A DNA stretch of 34,399 nt, from contig JAIECQ010000037.1 of assembly GCA_029068395.1 (NCBI GenBank), positions 1-34,399 on the forward strand, read 5' to 3'. The DNA comes from Rikenellaceae bacterium. GTDB lineage: Bacteria; Bacteroidota; Bacteroidia; Bacteroidales; Rikenellaceae. The notes beneath the pieces were generated by a model, which was not told the DNA's origin, did no database searches, and was given only the letters and a program-made list of their open reading frames with translations. This document shows positions 1 to 7,646 of the stretch, piece after piece; within the stretch, counting starts at the first letter, position 1, and every line of letters starts with the position of its first letter. Position numbers and translations under genes: made by a program.

Positions 1-30
1 GGAACTGCCTCCGGCGGCCCTTCCGGGGGA

Positions 31-49
31 GGGGTCTCGGACCCCGTTT
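31..49 (+). terminator. Possible terminator-like hairpin at window edge
   Basis: GGGGTC (31-36) pairs perfectly with GACCCC (40-45) around a TCG loop and is followed by GTTTT. It could end a gene lying left of the window, but the T-tract is short and that gene cannot be seen. Confidence 0.3.
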
Positions 50-82
50 TGATATGTTTGAGGAACAACTAAGCGGATAATT

Positions 83-143
83 ACGAAAAAGAGAAGTAAA
101 GGTGTTTCGACTCGGGTCTCACACCTTTACTTCTCTTTTTCGT
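83..143. repeat. Perfect 23-bp inverted repeat (possible bidirectional terminator)
   Basis: Positions 83-105 are the exact reverse complement of 121-143, with a 15-nt loop (106-120). The arms begin and end with ACGAAAAAG and CTTTTTCGT, so both strands carry an A-tract before and a T-tract after the stem, as in a bidirectional intrinsic terminator. The stem is longer and more perfect than the other terminators in this window (7-15 bp), so a small mobile or structural repeat is an alternative. Confidence 0.6.
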
Positions 144-426
144 TTTTGGTCCTTGGGGTTGGTGCCTGAAAGATATTCAACAGGGGCATGACTCTCGGCG
201 GAAAAACGTGGAAGCAAAACAGAAAACATAACAGCAGCACGGCAAAGCATAAGGTTAGCGCTACAAACATAAGTAGCACAGACTAAGCAGTACAGCAAAC
301 ACAAGCAGCGCTGCCGCAACCATCAGCACAGCGGAGAGCGGACGGAGCCTGCGGAGGGTACAGCATGAAAGTCATGAGCATCACCGCCGTCACTAATTCA
401 CCGCCCTACATATTACTCACCGATGT

Positions 427-599
427 GCGGCCCTCCGTTGGGGGAGGCTCCGGGCCGCTCGGGACTCGTTGCCTCGTCCCGGACACAAGGAATTTTGCTT
501 ACGGCATACTTCGTAATGCCGGTGATAAGGAATAGTGTGCGGTTTCGTTGCACTCAGACCGCCCTGCCGGTGCGGGGTGGGCCGGCGCCAGCGCCGGCC
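427..599. other. Cluster of GC-rich hairpins in a non-coding stretch
   Basis: Successive inverted repeats are visible: GCGGCCC (427-433) with GGGCCGC (452-458), GGGAC (461-465) with GTCCC (476-480), CGGCAT (502-507) with ATGCCG (516-521), and GGCCGGCGC (580-588) with GCGCCGGCC (591-599). The first hairpin resembles the sequence at positions 14-32 (both contain CGGCCCT and GGGGGAGG). It may be a structured RNA, a REP-like repeat or simply a GC-rich spacer. Confidence 0.35.
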
Positions 600-722
600 G
601 CATGGGGAGGACTTCGATGGCGTGATGAACTTCGGCTGTGAAGCGTGAAACAGGCGAGGCGGAGAGCGGGCCGGTTACGGCAAAAGGCAGTGACGACATT
701 ACCGGTTCGGTTTTGGGTATTC

Positions 723-752
723 TTTGTTGGGAGTGGAAATTTTAGTATCTTG
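723..752 (+). promoter_or_regulatory. Promoter of lolD operon
   Basis: TTTG at 723-726 and TATCTTG at 746-752, separated by 19 nt, match the Bacteroidetes -33/-7 pattern (TTTG, TAnnTTTG) with one missing T in the -7 element. Transcription would begin near 760, which supports the ATG at 774 over the longer upstream frame. Confidence 0.6.
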
Positions 753-773
753 CGGCACAAAAGCAAGTCAGCG

Positions 774-1430
774 ATGATAGAGTGCAAAAACATACGCAAG
801 AGTTACGGCACTGTCGATGTGCTTCAAGGCGTCGACGTCAGTATAGACAGGGGTGAGATTGTCACAATAGTGGGTCCGAGCGGAGCCGGCAAGAGCACCA
901 TGCTTCAAATCATGGGGACGCTGTTGGCTGCCGACTGCGGCAGTGTCACGCTCAACGGCACCGACATATCTCAACTTCACGGCGACAAGCTGGCCCGCTT
1001 CCGGGGAGATAACATAGGTTTCGTCTTCCAGTTTCACCACCTTCTTCCCGAGTTCACGGCATTAGAGAACGTGTGTCTTCCGGCCATCATAGGCGGACGC
1101 AGCCACAGCGACAGCATTAAAAGGGCTAAAGAGCTGCTCGGCATGCTGTCGTTGAGTCACCGCATGGACCACAAGCCGGCACAGCTGTCGGGCGGAGAGG
1201 GACAGAGGGTTGCCATAGCCCGCGCCCTCATCAACAATCCCTGCATTCTTCTTGCCGACGAGCCGTCGGGCAACTTGGACAGCCGCAACCGCGAAGAGCT
1301 TCACGCCCTTTTCTTCTCACTGCGCGACCAGATGGACATCACCACTGTCATAGTCACGCACGACGAACAGCTATCGTCGCTCTCAGACAGAAAGATAACA
1401 ATGATAGACGGCCAAATAACAGAACAATGA
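774..1430 (+). CDS. lolD: Lipoprotein-releasing ABC transporter ATPase LolD
   Basis: ATP-binding subunit of the LolCDE-type inner-membrane complex, which extracts mature lipoproteins and hands them to the outer-membrane sorting pathway. The 218-aa protein has Walker [10 protein letters not shown] (34-42), the LolD-like Q-loop run [10 protein letters not shown] (85-94), the signature [15 protein letters not shown] (138-152), Walker B ILLADEP (158-164) and the switch His in THDE (about 196). The usual Arg/Lys after LSGGE is Gly here. The ATG at 774 was chosen because the reading frame upstream runs through the promoter. It overlaps the next gene by 4 nt (ATGA). No LolC/LolE permease is nearby, so it acts with subunits encoded elsewhere. 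A different MacB/FtsE-like role is possible but the Q-loop motif favours LolD. Confidence 0.9.
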   Translation: MIECKNIRKSYGTVDVLQGVDVSIDRGEIVTIVGPSGAGKSTMLQIMGTLLAADCGSVTLNGTDISQLHGDKLARFRGDNIGFVFQFHHLLPEFTALENVCLPAIIGGRSHSDSIKRAKELLGMLSLSHRMDHKPAQLSGGEGQRVAIARALINNPCILLADEPSGNLDSRNREELHALFFSLRDQMDITTVIVTHDEQLSSLSDRKITMIDGQITEQ

Positions 1431-2203
1431 CACAACAACAGATATCCGAACTCAAGCCATACTTAGACTCTCTGATGGCCATGTTCAACACCCCCGACTT
1501 CATTGCCGACGACCCCGTAAGCGTTCCGCACCTTTTCGAGAGCCGCAATGACCGTGAGGTCTCTGGATTTCTTGCCTCGACCATAGCCTGGGGCAACCGC
1601 AAAGCCATTGTTAAAAACTGCCATCGGCTCATGAATATGCTCGACATGGAGCCTCACCGCTTCATAATGGAGGCATCTCATGGAGAGAAGCTGCATCTGT
1701 GCGACTTCGTGCACCGCACCTTCAACGGTCATGACTGCCTCTATTTCATCGAGTCCATAAAAAACATCTGCCTGAAGCACGGAGGCATCGGCGCCCTCTT
1801 TGAACAGACATATGCGGAGTGCGGCGACATGCGCACGGTGCTGTCACGCTTCAGAGAGGAGTTTTTCTCTCTTCCCCACCCCAAACGTGTCGAAAAGCAC
1901 CTGTCGTCCATCGACAAGAAGGCGGCATGCAAAAGGCTCAACATGTACATCAAGTGGATGGTCAGAGACGACGGCGCCGGTGTCGACTTAGGACTGTGGA
2001 AAAGCATCCCCTCCTCGGCGCTCTACCTGCCCTTGGACGTGCATTCAGGCAATGTGGGACGAGCCTTAGGGCTTCTCTCCCGCAAACAAAACGACTGGAA
2101 GGCTGTAGAGGAGATAACCGGAAACCTGCGTCTTATCGACCCCTCCGACCCTGTCAAATACGACTTCGCCCTCTTCGGCGCCGGCATCAACAAGGTTATA
2201 TGA
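1427..2203 (+). CDS. TIGR02757/DUF2400 family protein
   Basis: A 258-aa protein that I recognise as the TIGR02757 (DUF2400) family by its N-terminal pattern: VSVPHLFESRNDREVSGFLA (31-50) followed by AWGNRK and, near the C-terminus, LPLDVHSGNVGRALGLL. The family is widespread in Bacteroidetes and also found in proteobacteria; no function is established to my knowledge. There is no signal peptide or membrane segment, so a cytoplasmic protein is expected. Its start ATG overlaps the lolD stop by 4 nt, implying co-transcription and probably translational coupling. The context (lolD upstream, a tRNA methyltransferase downstream) does not identify its job. Confidence 0.8.
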   Translation: MTQQQISELKPYLDSLMAMFNTPDFIADDPVSVPHLFESRNDREVSGFLASTIAWGNRKAIVKNCHRLMNMLDMEPHRFIMEASHGEKLHLCDFVHRTFNGHDCLYFIESIKNICLKHGGIGALFEQTYAECGDMRTVLSRFREEFFSLPHPKRVEKHLSSIDKKAACKRLNMYIKWMVRDDGAGVDLGLWKSIPSSALYLPLDVHSGNVGRALGLLSRKQNDWKAVEEITGNLRLIDPSDPVKYDFALFGAGINKVI

Positions 2204-2281
2204 CCCCCGCAAAGCACCACCGCCAGCGCCGCAGAGACCCTGCCACGACATCATAACCGAGACACAAACCAAAACAGCTAC

Positions 2282-2989
2282 ATGGCCAACAAATATTTCC
2301 GTTTCAAGCAATTTACCGTCAGGCAAGAACATTGCGCCATGAAGGTCGGCACCGACGGCGTGCTGCTCGGCTCGTGGGCGACAGTTACGGCAGCCGCCAC
2401 ACGCATACTCGACATAGGCACCGGCACCGGACTCATAGCCCTCATGGCGGCACAACGCGCCCCCGTAGCCCTTGTAGACGCCATAGAGATAGAAGAGGAG
2501 GCCTCGTCACAGGCCGGCGAAAACTTCGAGTCGTCGCCGTGGTCTGACAGGCTATCAGTCTATAATATGGCCATACAAGATTTCCGTCCCGAATTTAAAT
2601 ATGACGTCATACTCTCCAACCCGCCATACTTCAGCCGTTCGCTCAAGAGCGAGTCTCTGAAAAAGTGTCTTGCCCGTCACAACGAATCACTCCCCCCCTC
2701 CGATCTGGCCGCCTGCGTAGGCCGGCTTTTAGACGACAACGGCTCTTTCGCCGCCATACTGCCATACGAAGAGGCCAATGTCTTCATTGCCGAGGCTGTG
2801 GAGTACGGCCTTTACCTGACACGTCGCACCGACATACGCGGCCGCCGGGCCAAGCCTGTCAAGCGCGTGCTCATGGAATTTGCCAAGCATCCGGCATGGC
2901 GCCTTGTGTCAAGCCAGATGCACCTTGAAAACGAAGACGGAAGCCGAAGTGGCGCCTACGCCGAGCTGACGCGCGAGTTTTACCTGTAG
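2282..2989 (+). CDS. trmN: tRNA1(Val) (adenine(37)-N6)-methyltransferase, YfiC/TrmN6 type
   Basis: A Rossmann-fold, SAM-dependent N6-adenine methyltransferase expected to modify A37 of tRNA1(Val). The 235-aa protein shows the family N-terminus FRFKQFTVRQEHCAMKVGTD (6-25), the SAM-binding motif DIGTGTG (44-50) and the catalytic NPPY (113-116) of N6-adenine methylases. Length is normal for YfiC (about 240 aa). It starts 78 nt after the DUF2400 gene with no visible promoter or terminator between them, so it is probably the last gene of the lolD operon. Other NPPY methylases (HemK, RlmJ) are less likely because the KVGTDG motif right before the SAM fold is characteristic of the YfiC group. Confidence 0.88.
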   Translation: MANKYFRFKQFTVRQEHCAMKVGTDGVLLGSWATVTAAATRILDIGTGTGLIALMAAQRAPVALVDAIEIEEEASSQAGENFESSPWSDRLSVYNMAIQDFRPEFKYDVILSNPPYFSRSLKSESLKKCLARHNESLPPSDLAACVGRLLDDNGSFAAILPYEEANVFIAEAVEYGLYLTRRTDIRGRRAKPVKRVLMEFAKHPAWRLVSSQMHLENEDGSRSGAYAELTREFYL

Positions 2990-3031
2990 GCAAACGCATG
3001 AGCCGCCACACATCCCCAAACGAGACATAAA

Positions 3032-3062
3032 TTGGTTTTATCATATTTTTTCGGTAAATTTA
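3032..3062 (+). promoter_or_regulatory. Promoter of metalloprotease lipoprotein gene
   Basis: TTG at 3032-3034 and TAAATTTA at 3055-3062 are separated by 20 nt. The -7 element differs from TAnnTTTG only in the last base. Transcription from about 3069 would leave a 5' leader of about 46 nt before the ATG at 3115. Confidence 0.5.
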
Positions 3063-3114
3063 CCCGCACATCATAGTGCAGTACAAAGATGCCTGCACAT
3101 CAAACAGAGCTGTA

Positions 3115-4368
3115 ATGAAAAAGATTCCGTTTCTCATCGTACTTACAATCATGCTCTTTTCAGGATGCAGAAAAGAGCGCGACACCCTGACATTGTCGCC
3201 CTCGGTTTTCGAGTCGGTTGACGGCGACGGCGACATATTGAAGAGCACCATCACATGCAATTCGTCATGGATGGCCCTGGCCAGCGACCACTGGCTCAGT
3301 CCCGACAAAAGCATAGGCAACGGAGACGCCACCCTTACCATAACAGTGCTTCCCAACCCCAACGGACAGCCGCGTCAAGGCAGCATCACCATAGTCACCG
3401 ACGACATGATGGACGAGATAAGGGTAGAGCAACTGCCCTTGGGAGCAGACAGCCCCCAAAACGCCCATTACACCATACCTGTCATTTTCCACGTGCTTTA
3501 CCAGAACGCTGCCGACTCCAGACAATATGTCGACCACAAAAGGCTCGCCGAGATACTTGCCAACGTCAACAAATATTACAAAGGCAACGCCGACAGCCCC
3601 GACATGAACCTCTCGTTCGTCCTTGCCGACACCGACCCCAACGGGGGCACCATGACCACCCCGGGAGTGGAATACATACGCTGGAAGGAGTCATACCCCA
3701 TCGACTGCGACAAATTCATGAACGACGACACCGGCAAGTACACCTCTCTGCTCTGGGACCCCAACAATTACATCAACGTCATGGTCTATAACTTCGCCAA
3801 GACCGACGGCGGCATCACCTTAGGCATATCGCACCTGCCCATAATATATGAAGGCAATGCCATTCCCGGACTCACCAAATATCAATATCCGCACCTTGGC
3901 CTCGACAACATAAAGTTTCCCCTTTGCGCCTCTATCAACAGCATCTACATAAACGAAGAGTCGGCAAACGGACAATATAACAACGCCGACATCAACGTGA
4001 CCACCTCGCACGAGCTTGGCCACTACCTCGGCCTTTACCACGCCTTTTCCGAGAAGCAATGTTCGGGCACCGACTATTGCGACGACACCCCCAACTACGA
4101 CCGCGCAGCCTATATGGCCCAATTCTCGGGCAACAAGACCTTCGCCGAGTTAGTGAGCCGCCAGAGCTGCGACGGCACACGTTTCGAGTCACACAACATC
4201 ATGGATTACGACGTCAGCTATGCCGACCGCTTCACCCCCGACCAACGCAAACGCGTGCGCGCGGTGCTCAACTACGGACTTATGATACCCGGACCCAAGT
4301 TCAACCCCAAGACCTCGGGCAAAACCACTTACGGAGCCGTCGACATACCCATTGTCACCATGCGATAG
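3115..4368 (+). CDS. BACON-domain zinc metalloproteinase lipoprotein (M43/BF0631-like)
   Basis: A predicted exported, lipid-anchored zinc protease of 417 aa. The signal peptide ends in a lipobox (LFSGC, Cys18). Residues about 25-106 look like a BACON beta-sandwich (SW at 51-52, an ITIVTDD strand at 91-97), a domain common in Bacteroidetes surface proteins. The catalytic part follows, with the extended zinc motif HELGHYLGLYH (299-309) and a Met-turn NIMDY (361-365), both defining metzincins; the Cys residues near 316-322 and 352 may form the disulfides seen in M43 pappalysin-type enzymes. The family matches what I know as the BF0631-type zinc metalloproteinase lipoproteins. The start at 3115 is preferred over an upstream in-frame codon because it gives a clean lipoprotein signal and sits after the promoter. 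Substrate unknown. Stand-alone gene. Confidence 0.88.
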   Translation: MKKIPFLIVLTIMLFSGCRKERDTLTLSPSVFESVDGDGDILKSTITCNSSWMALASDHWLSPDKSIGNGDATLTITVLPNPNGQPRQGSITIVTDDMMDEIRVEQLPLGADSPQNAHYTIPVIFHVLYQNAADSRQYVDHKRLAEILANVNKYYKGNADSPDMNLSFVLADTDPNGGTMTTPGVEYIRWKESYPIDCDKFMNDDTGKYTSLLWDPNNYINVMVYNFAKTDGGITLGISHLPIIYEGNAIPGLTKYQYPHLGLDNIKFPLCASINSIYINEESANGQYNNADINVTTSHELGHYLGLYHAFSEKQCSGTDYCDDTPNYDRAAYMAQFSGNKTFAELVSRQSCDGTRFESHNIMDYDVSYADRFTPDQRKRVRAVLNYGLMIPGPKFNPKTSGKTTYGAVDIPIVTMR

Positions 4369-4516
4369 CACTATGGCGGCAAGATGACGCTTGCATCCGC
4401 CTCTCCTCGGCCGTTCGCAGAGACTCCGCAGGCCGCAGCCTATATGCCGCAAAAGCGAGCAAACAGGCACATGCCGACAAAAAACATATTTTTACACACC
4501 GACCGGAAATATTTTG

Positions 4517-4524
4517 TACCTTTA
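4517..4524 (+). promoter_or_regulatory. Putative -7 element for the DUF4831-folP-cdaA operon
   Basis: TACCTTTA matches TAnnTTTG in seven of eight positions. The upstream -33 candidate is weak: TTTA at 4491-4494, spacing 22. It would give a leader of about 85 nt before 4618. Confidence 0.35.
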
Positions 4525-4617
4525 CCGGACGATGACAAAACGGCAACCTTACGCCAGCCTCAGACAATATGACTGCCGGCCCACGCGAAAGGCAGCCCAA
4601 CAACCAAACATAACGCC

Positions 4618-5559
4618 ATGAAGACGCATCTGACAGCCCTTTTGTGCCTTGCCGCACTATGCACGGCAACGACAACCACGGCCGCAAGCCCCAAGGGCGA
4701 AAAAACACAAGGCCAACCTCACGCCATAGGGGTCAAACAAATGGCCAACCCCGTAATCATACCACAGACCACCATACAGGTCTCCATTACGGTAAAACGC
4801 GAACACATAGTCAAAGGGCCATATGCCAAATACTCACAGAAATACCTCGGCATAACCGCGCCCCTCAACGACAAGACCTCATATACCATCACCTCGGCCA
4901 GCCTCGCATACGGCGACCTCAAGCCCCTCAAGGCCGGATACCTTAGCGATTGTGCCGACACCACTGTCATAAACAAGCCGCTCTTCACCGAGGTGTGCCT
5001 TGAGCCTATAGTATATGCCGCATCGCAAGGTCACGGCGACATGCGCACCTCCATGCGCGAAAAGAGCCTTGACCAGATGGCTGCCGATGCGGCAAACGCA
5101 CTATTCACCCTGCGCAAACGCCGCTTCGACCTCATCACCGGCGAGTTCGGCGAGAATGTGTTCGGCGCCGGTCTGCCCGCCGCCCTTGACGAGATTTCAC
5201 GACTGGAAGACAACTACCTGTCGCTCTTCACAGGCAAGAAAAGCACCGAGGTCTACGAGGTCACCATCGACGTGACCCCCTCGCGCGAACTCGACAACAT
5301 AGTGGTGTGCCGCTTCTCGGAGAGCGACGGCATTGTCGACCGCTCTGACCTCTCGGGCGAGCCCGTCATACTCGACATGACCGCGACCACCACCTGCACC
5401 ATGGTCGACAGCAAGGCCCAAGGCAAGAACACCCTCTATGTGGTGGTGCCAACCCTCGCCGACTGCAAGCTGTGGCACGGGCTCAAAGTACTGGCGCAAA
5501 GAGAGATACCACTGCCACAGGCCGGCAATATCATAGAGATTACGGGTGCAAGACAATAG
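4618..5559 (+). CDS. DUF4831 family exported protein
   Basis: A 313-aa protein with an N-terminal Sec signal peptide (about 22 residues, hydrophobic LTALLCLAALC then an Ala/Thr-rich cleavage region). It resembles the DUF4831 family of Bacteroidales by overall layout: an early ITVKREHIVKGPYAKYSQKYLG segment (57-78) and a central AADAANALFTLRKRRFDLITGE segment (156-177). No catalytic motif is visible and no function is established for the family; a periplasmic or envelope protein is the reasonable reading. It is separated from folP by only 4 nt, so the two are co-transcribed. An envelope protein leading a folate/c-di-AMP operon is notable, but the grouping may reflect shared growth-linked expression only. 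Confidence 0.8.
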   Translation: MKTHLTALLCLAALCTATTTTAASPKGEKTQGQPHAIGVKQMANPVIIPQTTIQVSITVKREHIVKGPYAKYSQKYLGITAPLNDKTSYTITSASLAYGDLKPLKAGYLSDCADTTVINKPLFTEVCLEPIVYAASQGHGDMRTSMREKSLDQMAADAANALFTLRKRRFDLITGEFGENVFGAGLPAALDEISRLEDNYLSLFTGKKSTEVYEVTIDVTPSRELDNIVVCRFSESDGIVDRSDLSGEPVILDMTATTTCTMVDSKAQGKNTLYVVVPTLADCKLWHGLKVLAQREIPLPQAGNIIEITGARQ

Positions 5560-5563
5560 CGTT

Positions 5564-6508
5564 ATGACACATCCGCCATACTTCATGTGCTTAGACGGCG
5601 AGCTTTACGACCTCAGCTCACCCACCGTCATGGGCATCGTCAACCTCACCCCCGACTCGTTCCACGCCGATTCGCGCGTCACCTCAATCAAAGAGCTTAC
5701 CGGAGCGGTAAGGCGCCACCTCGACGGCGGCGCCCAAATCATCGACATAGGCGGCTACTCGTCGCGTCCGGGCGCCGCCGACATCGACGAGAAGCACGAG
5801 AAGCTGCGCGTTCTGTGGGGTCTTGAGTGCATACGCCAATCTTTCGACAAGCAGCTGCCCATATCCATAGACACCTTCCGCTCATCGGTGGTGCGCGAGG
5901 CTGTCGAACACTTCGGCCCGGTGATTGTCAACGACATAACCGCCGGCGAGGGCGACCCCGACATGCTCGACACAGTGGCCCACTATAAGCTGCCCTATAT
6001 AGCCATGCACATGCGAGGCACCCCCGCCACCATGTCAAAGATGACCGATTACGACGACGTCACCGCCGCCGTCATCGCCTATTTCGCCGAACGCATGGAG
6101 CTTTTCAGCCAAAAGCACCTTGGCGACGTCATCATAGACCCCGGCTTCGGCTTTGCCAAGACGGTGGTGCAGAATTTCGAGCTTCTGCGTCGCCTCGACG
6201 AATTCGACATATTCGACAAGCCCATACTGGTGGGTCTGTCACGCAAGACCATGATATGGCGCACCCTCGGCATAGACGCCTCGCGCGCCCTCAACGGCAC
6301 CACAGCCCTGCATATGGCGGCCCTCGAACGCGGCGCCAACATACTGCGCGTGCACGACAGCAGAGAGGCCATGCAGGCGGTAAGGCTCTTTGAGGCGATA
6401 CACGGCAAAGTCACCCCCGAGATGATAGCCGACCGGCCGCACAATCCCGAGATAGCCGTAGCCAGAAAGAGCACCACACGGCCGACACGTAAACGCCTGC
6501 GCCTGTAA
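5564..6508 (+). CDS. folP: Dihydropteroate synthase
   Basis: Catalyses condensation of 6-hydroxymethyl-7,8-dihydropterin diphosphate with p-aminobenzoate in folate synthesis. The 314-aa protein has the full set of TIM-barrel signatures: MGIVNLTPDSF near the N-terminus, GGYSSRPGA, ISIDTFRSSV, VNDITAG, MHMRGTPATM, IIDPGFGFAK, VGLSRKTMI and a final RVHD. Length is slightly above the usual 260-290 aa because of a basic C-terminal tail (about 25 residues) beyond the barrel. The ATG at 5564, 4 nt after the DUF4831 stop, is preferred over an upstream in-frame codon inside that gene. It is followed after 64 nt by cdaA, an arrangement I know as common in Bacteroidetes. It is the target class of sulfonamides. 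Confidence 0.95.
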   Translation: MTHPPYFMCLDGELYDLSSPTVMGIVNLTPDSFHADSRVTSIKELTGAVRRHLDGGAQIIDIGGYSSRPGAADIDEKHEKLRVLWGLECIRQSFDKQLPISIDTFRSSVVREAVEHFGPVIVNDITAGEGDPDMLDTVAHYKLPYIAMHMRGTPATMSKMTDYDDVTAAVIAYFAERMELFSQKHLGDVIIDPGFGFAKTVVQNFELLRRLDEFDIFDKPILVGLSRKTMIWRTLGIDASRALNGTTALHMAALERGANILRVHDSREAMQAVRLFEAIHGKVTPEMIADRPHNPEIAVARKSTTRPTRKRLRL

Positions 6509-6572
6509 TGCCCCTGTCCCACGCGGCCAACGACCGCAACGACACACCAACCCGAAGAAAAACTAAACGACG

Positions 6573-7334
6573 ATGGATTTTTTCTCTATGAACATAACCG
6601 GCCTGATAGACATTCTTATTGTCGGGGTGTTGATGTATCAGATATATAAGATGATAAAGGGCACCAGCGCCTTTTCCATCTTCATCGGCATATTCATCTT
6701 TTATGTGTCGTGGATTGTGGTACGCTCGTTCAACATGGAGCTGCTCTCCTCTATCATGGGACAGATAATAGGTGTGGGAGTCATTGCGCTCATAGTGGTG
6801 TTCCAGCAAGAGATACGCCGCCTGCTGCTCTATTTCGGCAACCGCTACTTCGACAAATTCAGCCACGGACTGGGCAGCTCGCTGGCAGGCTCTGACGAAA
6901 CGGGATATATAGACGAGATAGTCACCGCCTGCGAGAACATGGGTGCGCAACGTGTCGGCGCACTGATAGTGTTCACCCGCCGCAGCAACCTCAACCTCAT
7001 ACAAGACACCGGCGACGTCATCAACGCCAAGATATCGCACCGCCTCATCGAGACCATATTCTTCAAGAACTCGCCTCTGCACGACGGCGCCATGATAATA
7101 AGCAACGGACGCATCTCGGCCGCCCGCTGCGTGCTTCCCCAAACCGAACGCAACGACATACCGGCCTCGCTTGGCATGCGTCACCGGGCCGCCATAGGTG
7201 TGAGCGAGGTTACCGACGCCGTGGTGGTGGTGGTGTCGGAACAGACCGGGCGCATATCGTACGTAGACAAAGGCATACTCTATTCCAACCTCTCGGCCGT
7301 GGTGCTCAAGGAAAAGCTGGTCAAGATACTATGA
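6573..7334 (+). CDS. cdaA: Diadenylate cyclase CdaA (c-di-AMP synthase)
   Basis: Makes the second messenger c-di-AMP from two ATP. The 253-aa protein has three N-terminal membrane segments (about 10-28, 33-52 and 60-78) followed by a cytoplasmic DAC domain with the catalytic DGA (171-173) and RHR (203-205) motifs, in the typical contexts LHDGAMII and LGMRHRAAIG. Length and layout are those of CdaA (YbbP/DacA), not of DisA or CdaS. The gene follows folP after 64 nt. In Firmicutes cdaA is linked to a YbbR-type regulator gene; none is seen here, so partner regulation must differ or be encoded elsewhere. In this order c-di-AMP probably affects osmotic and envelope balance, which is inference from other phyla. 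Confidence 0.93.
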   Translation: MDFFSMNITGLIDILIVGVLMYQIYKMIKGTSAFSIFIGIFIFYVSWIVVRSFNMELLSSIMGQIIGVGVIALIVVFQQEIRRLLLYFGNRYFDKFSHGLGSSLAGSDETGYIDEIVTACENMGAQRVGALIVFTRRSNLNLIQDTGDVINAKISHRLIETIFFKNSPLHDGAMIISNGRISAARCVLPQTERNDIPASLGMRHRAAIGVSEVTDAVVVVVSEQTGRISYVDKGILYSNLSAVVLKEKLVKIL

Positions 7335-7646
7335 CCCGGCACAAGGCAGATGGCCAGTGCACCGCCCCCCCATTTCTTCACCCCCTCGACCGAAAGACAA
7401 CAGTTGTGCTTGTCTGTTTGCTCTGCATGCCCGAATTTTACACATTCAATTTGTCTGCGACATTTATTTTGCTATCTTTGTAAACGTCAACAATCCCGTT
7501 CCCATCAAGAGATAAACTGCCCTGACATTCTGTCTCCGCCAAACAAGAGAGACATGCTTTCAAGCATACCTGGCTATCAGCGACTCACAGCGAATTTCAA
7601 AGAAACGGGAGCTGAAAACAGATACGGATATAACATTACCACAGCC
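7335..7646. other. Intergenic region between cdaA and FISUMP lipoprotein
   Basis: Holds a weak stem (AGACAA 7395-7400 with TTGTCT 7410-7415, followed by GTTTG) that could end the cdaA transcript, and the strong promoter at 7450-7480. An upstream in-frame extension of the next gene crosses this promoter and was not accepted as coding. The remaining leader (about 7488-7646) shows no clear structure. Confidence 0.5.
7450..7480 (+). promoter_or_regulatory. Promoter of FISUMP lipoprotein gene
   Basis: TTTG (7450-7453), 19 nt, TATCTTTG (7473-7480): a perfect match to the Bacteroidetes consensus. Start of transcription near 7487 gives a 5' leader of about 160 nt and argues for the ATG at 7647 as the true start. 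Confidence 0.75.

Larger units (their letters stand above)
1..773. other. Gene-poor, hairpin-rich leading region
   Basis: No open frame here looks like a real protein; the longest are about 66-81 codons, have poor composition and overlap strong hairpins. The region holds a GC-rich stem at 31-45 followed by GTTTT, a perfect 23-bp inverted repeat at 83-143, a series of GC-rich hairpins from 427 to 599, and the lolD promoter at 723-752. Positions 144-426 show nothing I can name. Confidence 0.6.

Noticed and set aside
119..319. 66-codon minus-strand frame with many Cys and Leu
   Set aside because: It ends within the arm of the 23-bp inverted repeat and has no coding character.
645..773. Longer N-terminus for lolD
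   Set aside because: The extension includes the promoter at 723-752 and is rich in Arg with no likeness to the LolD family.
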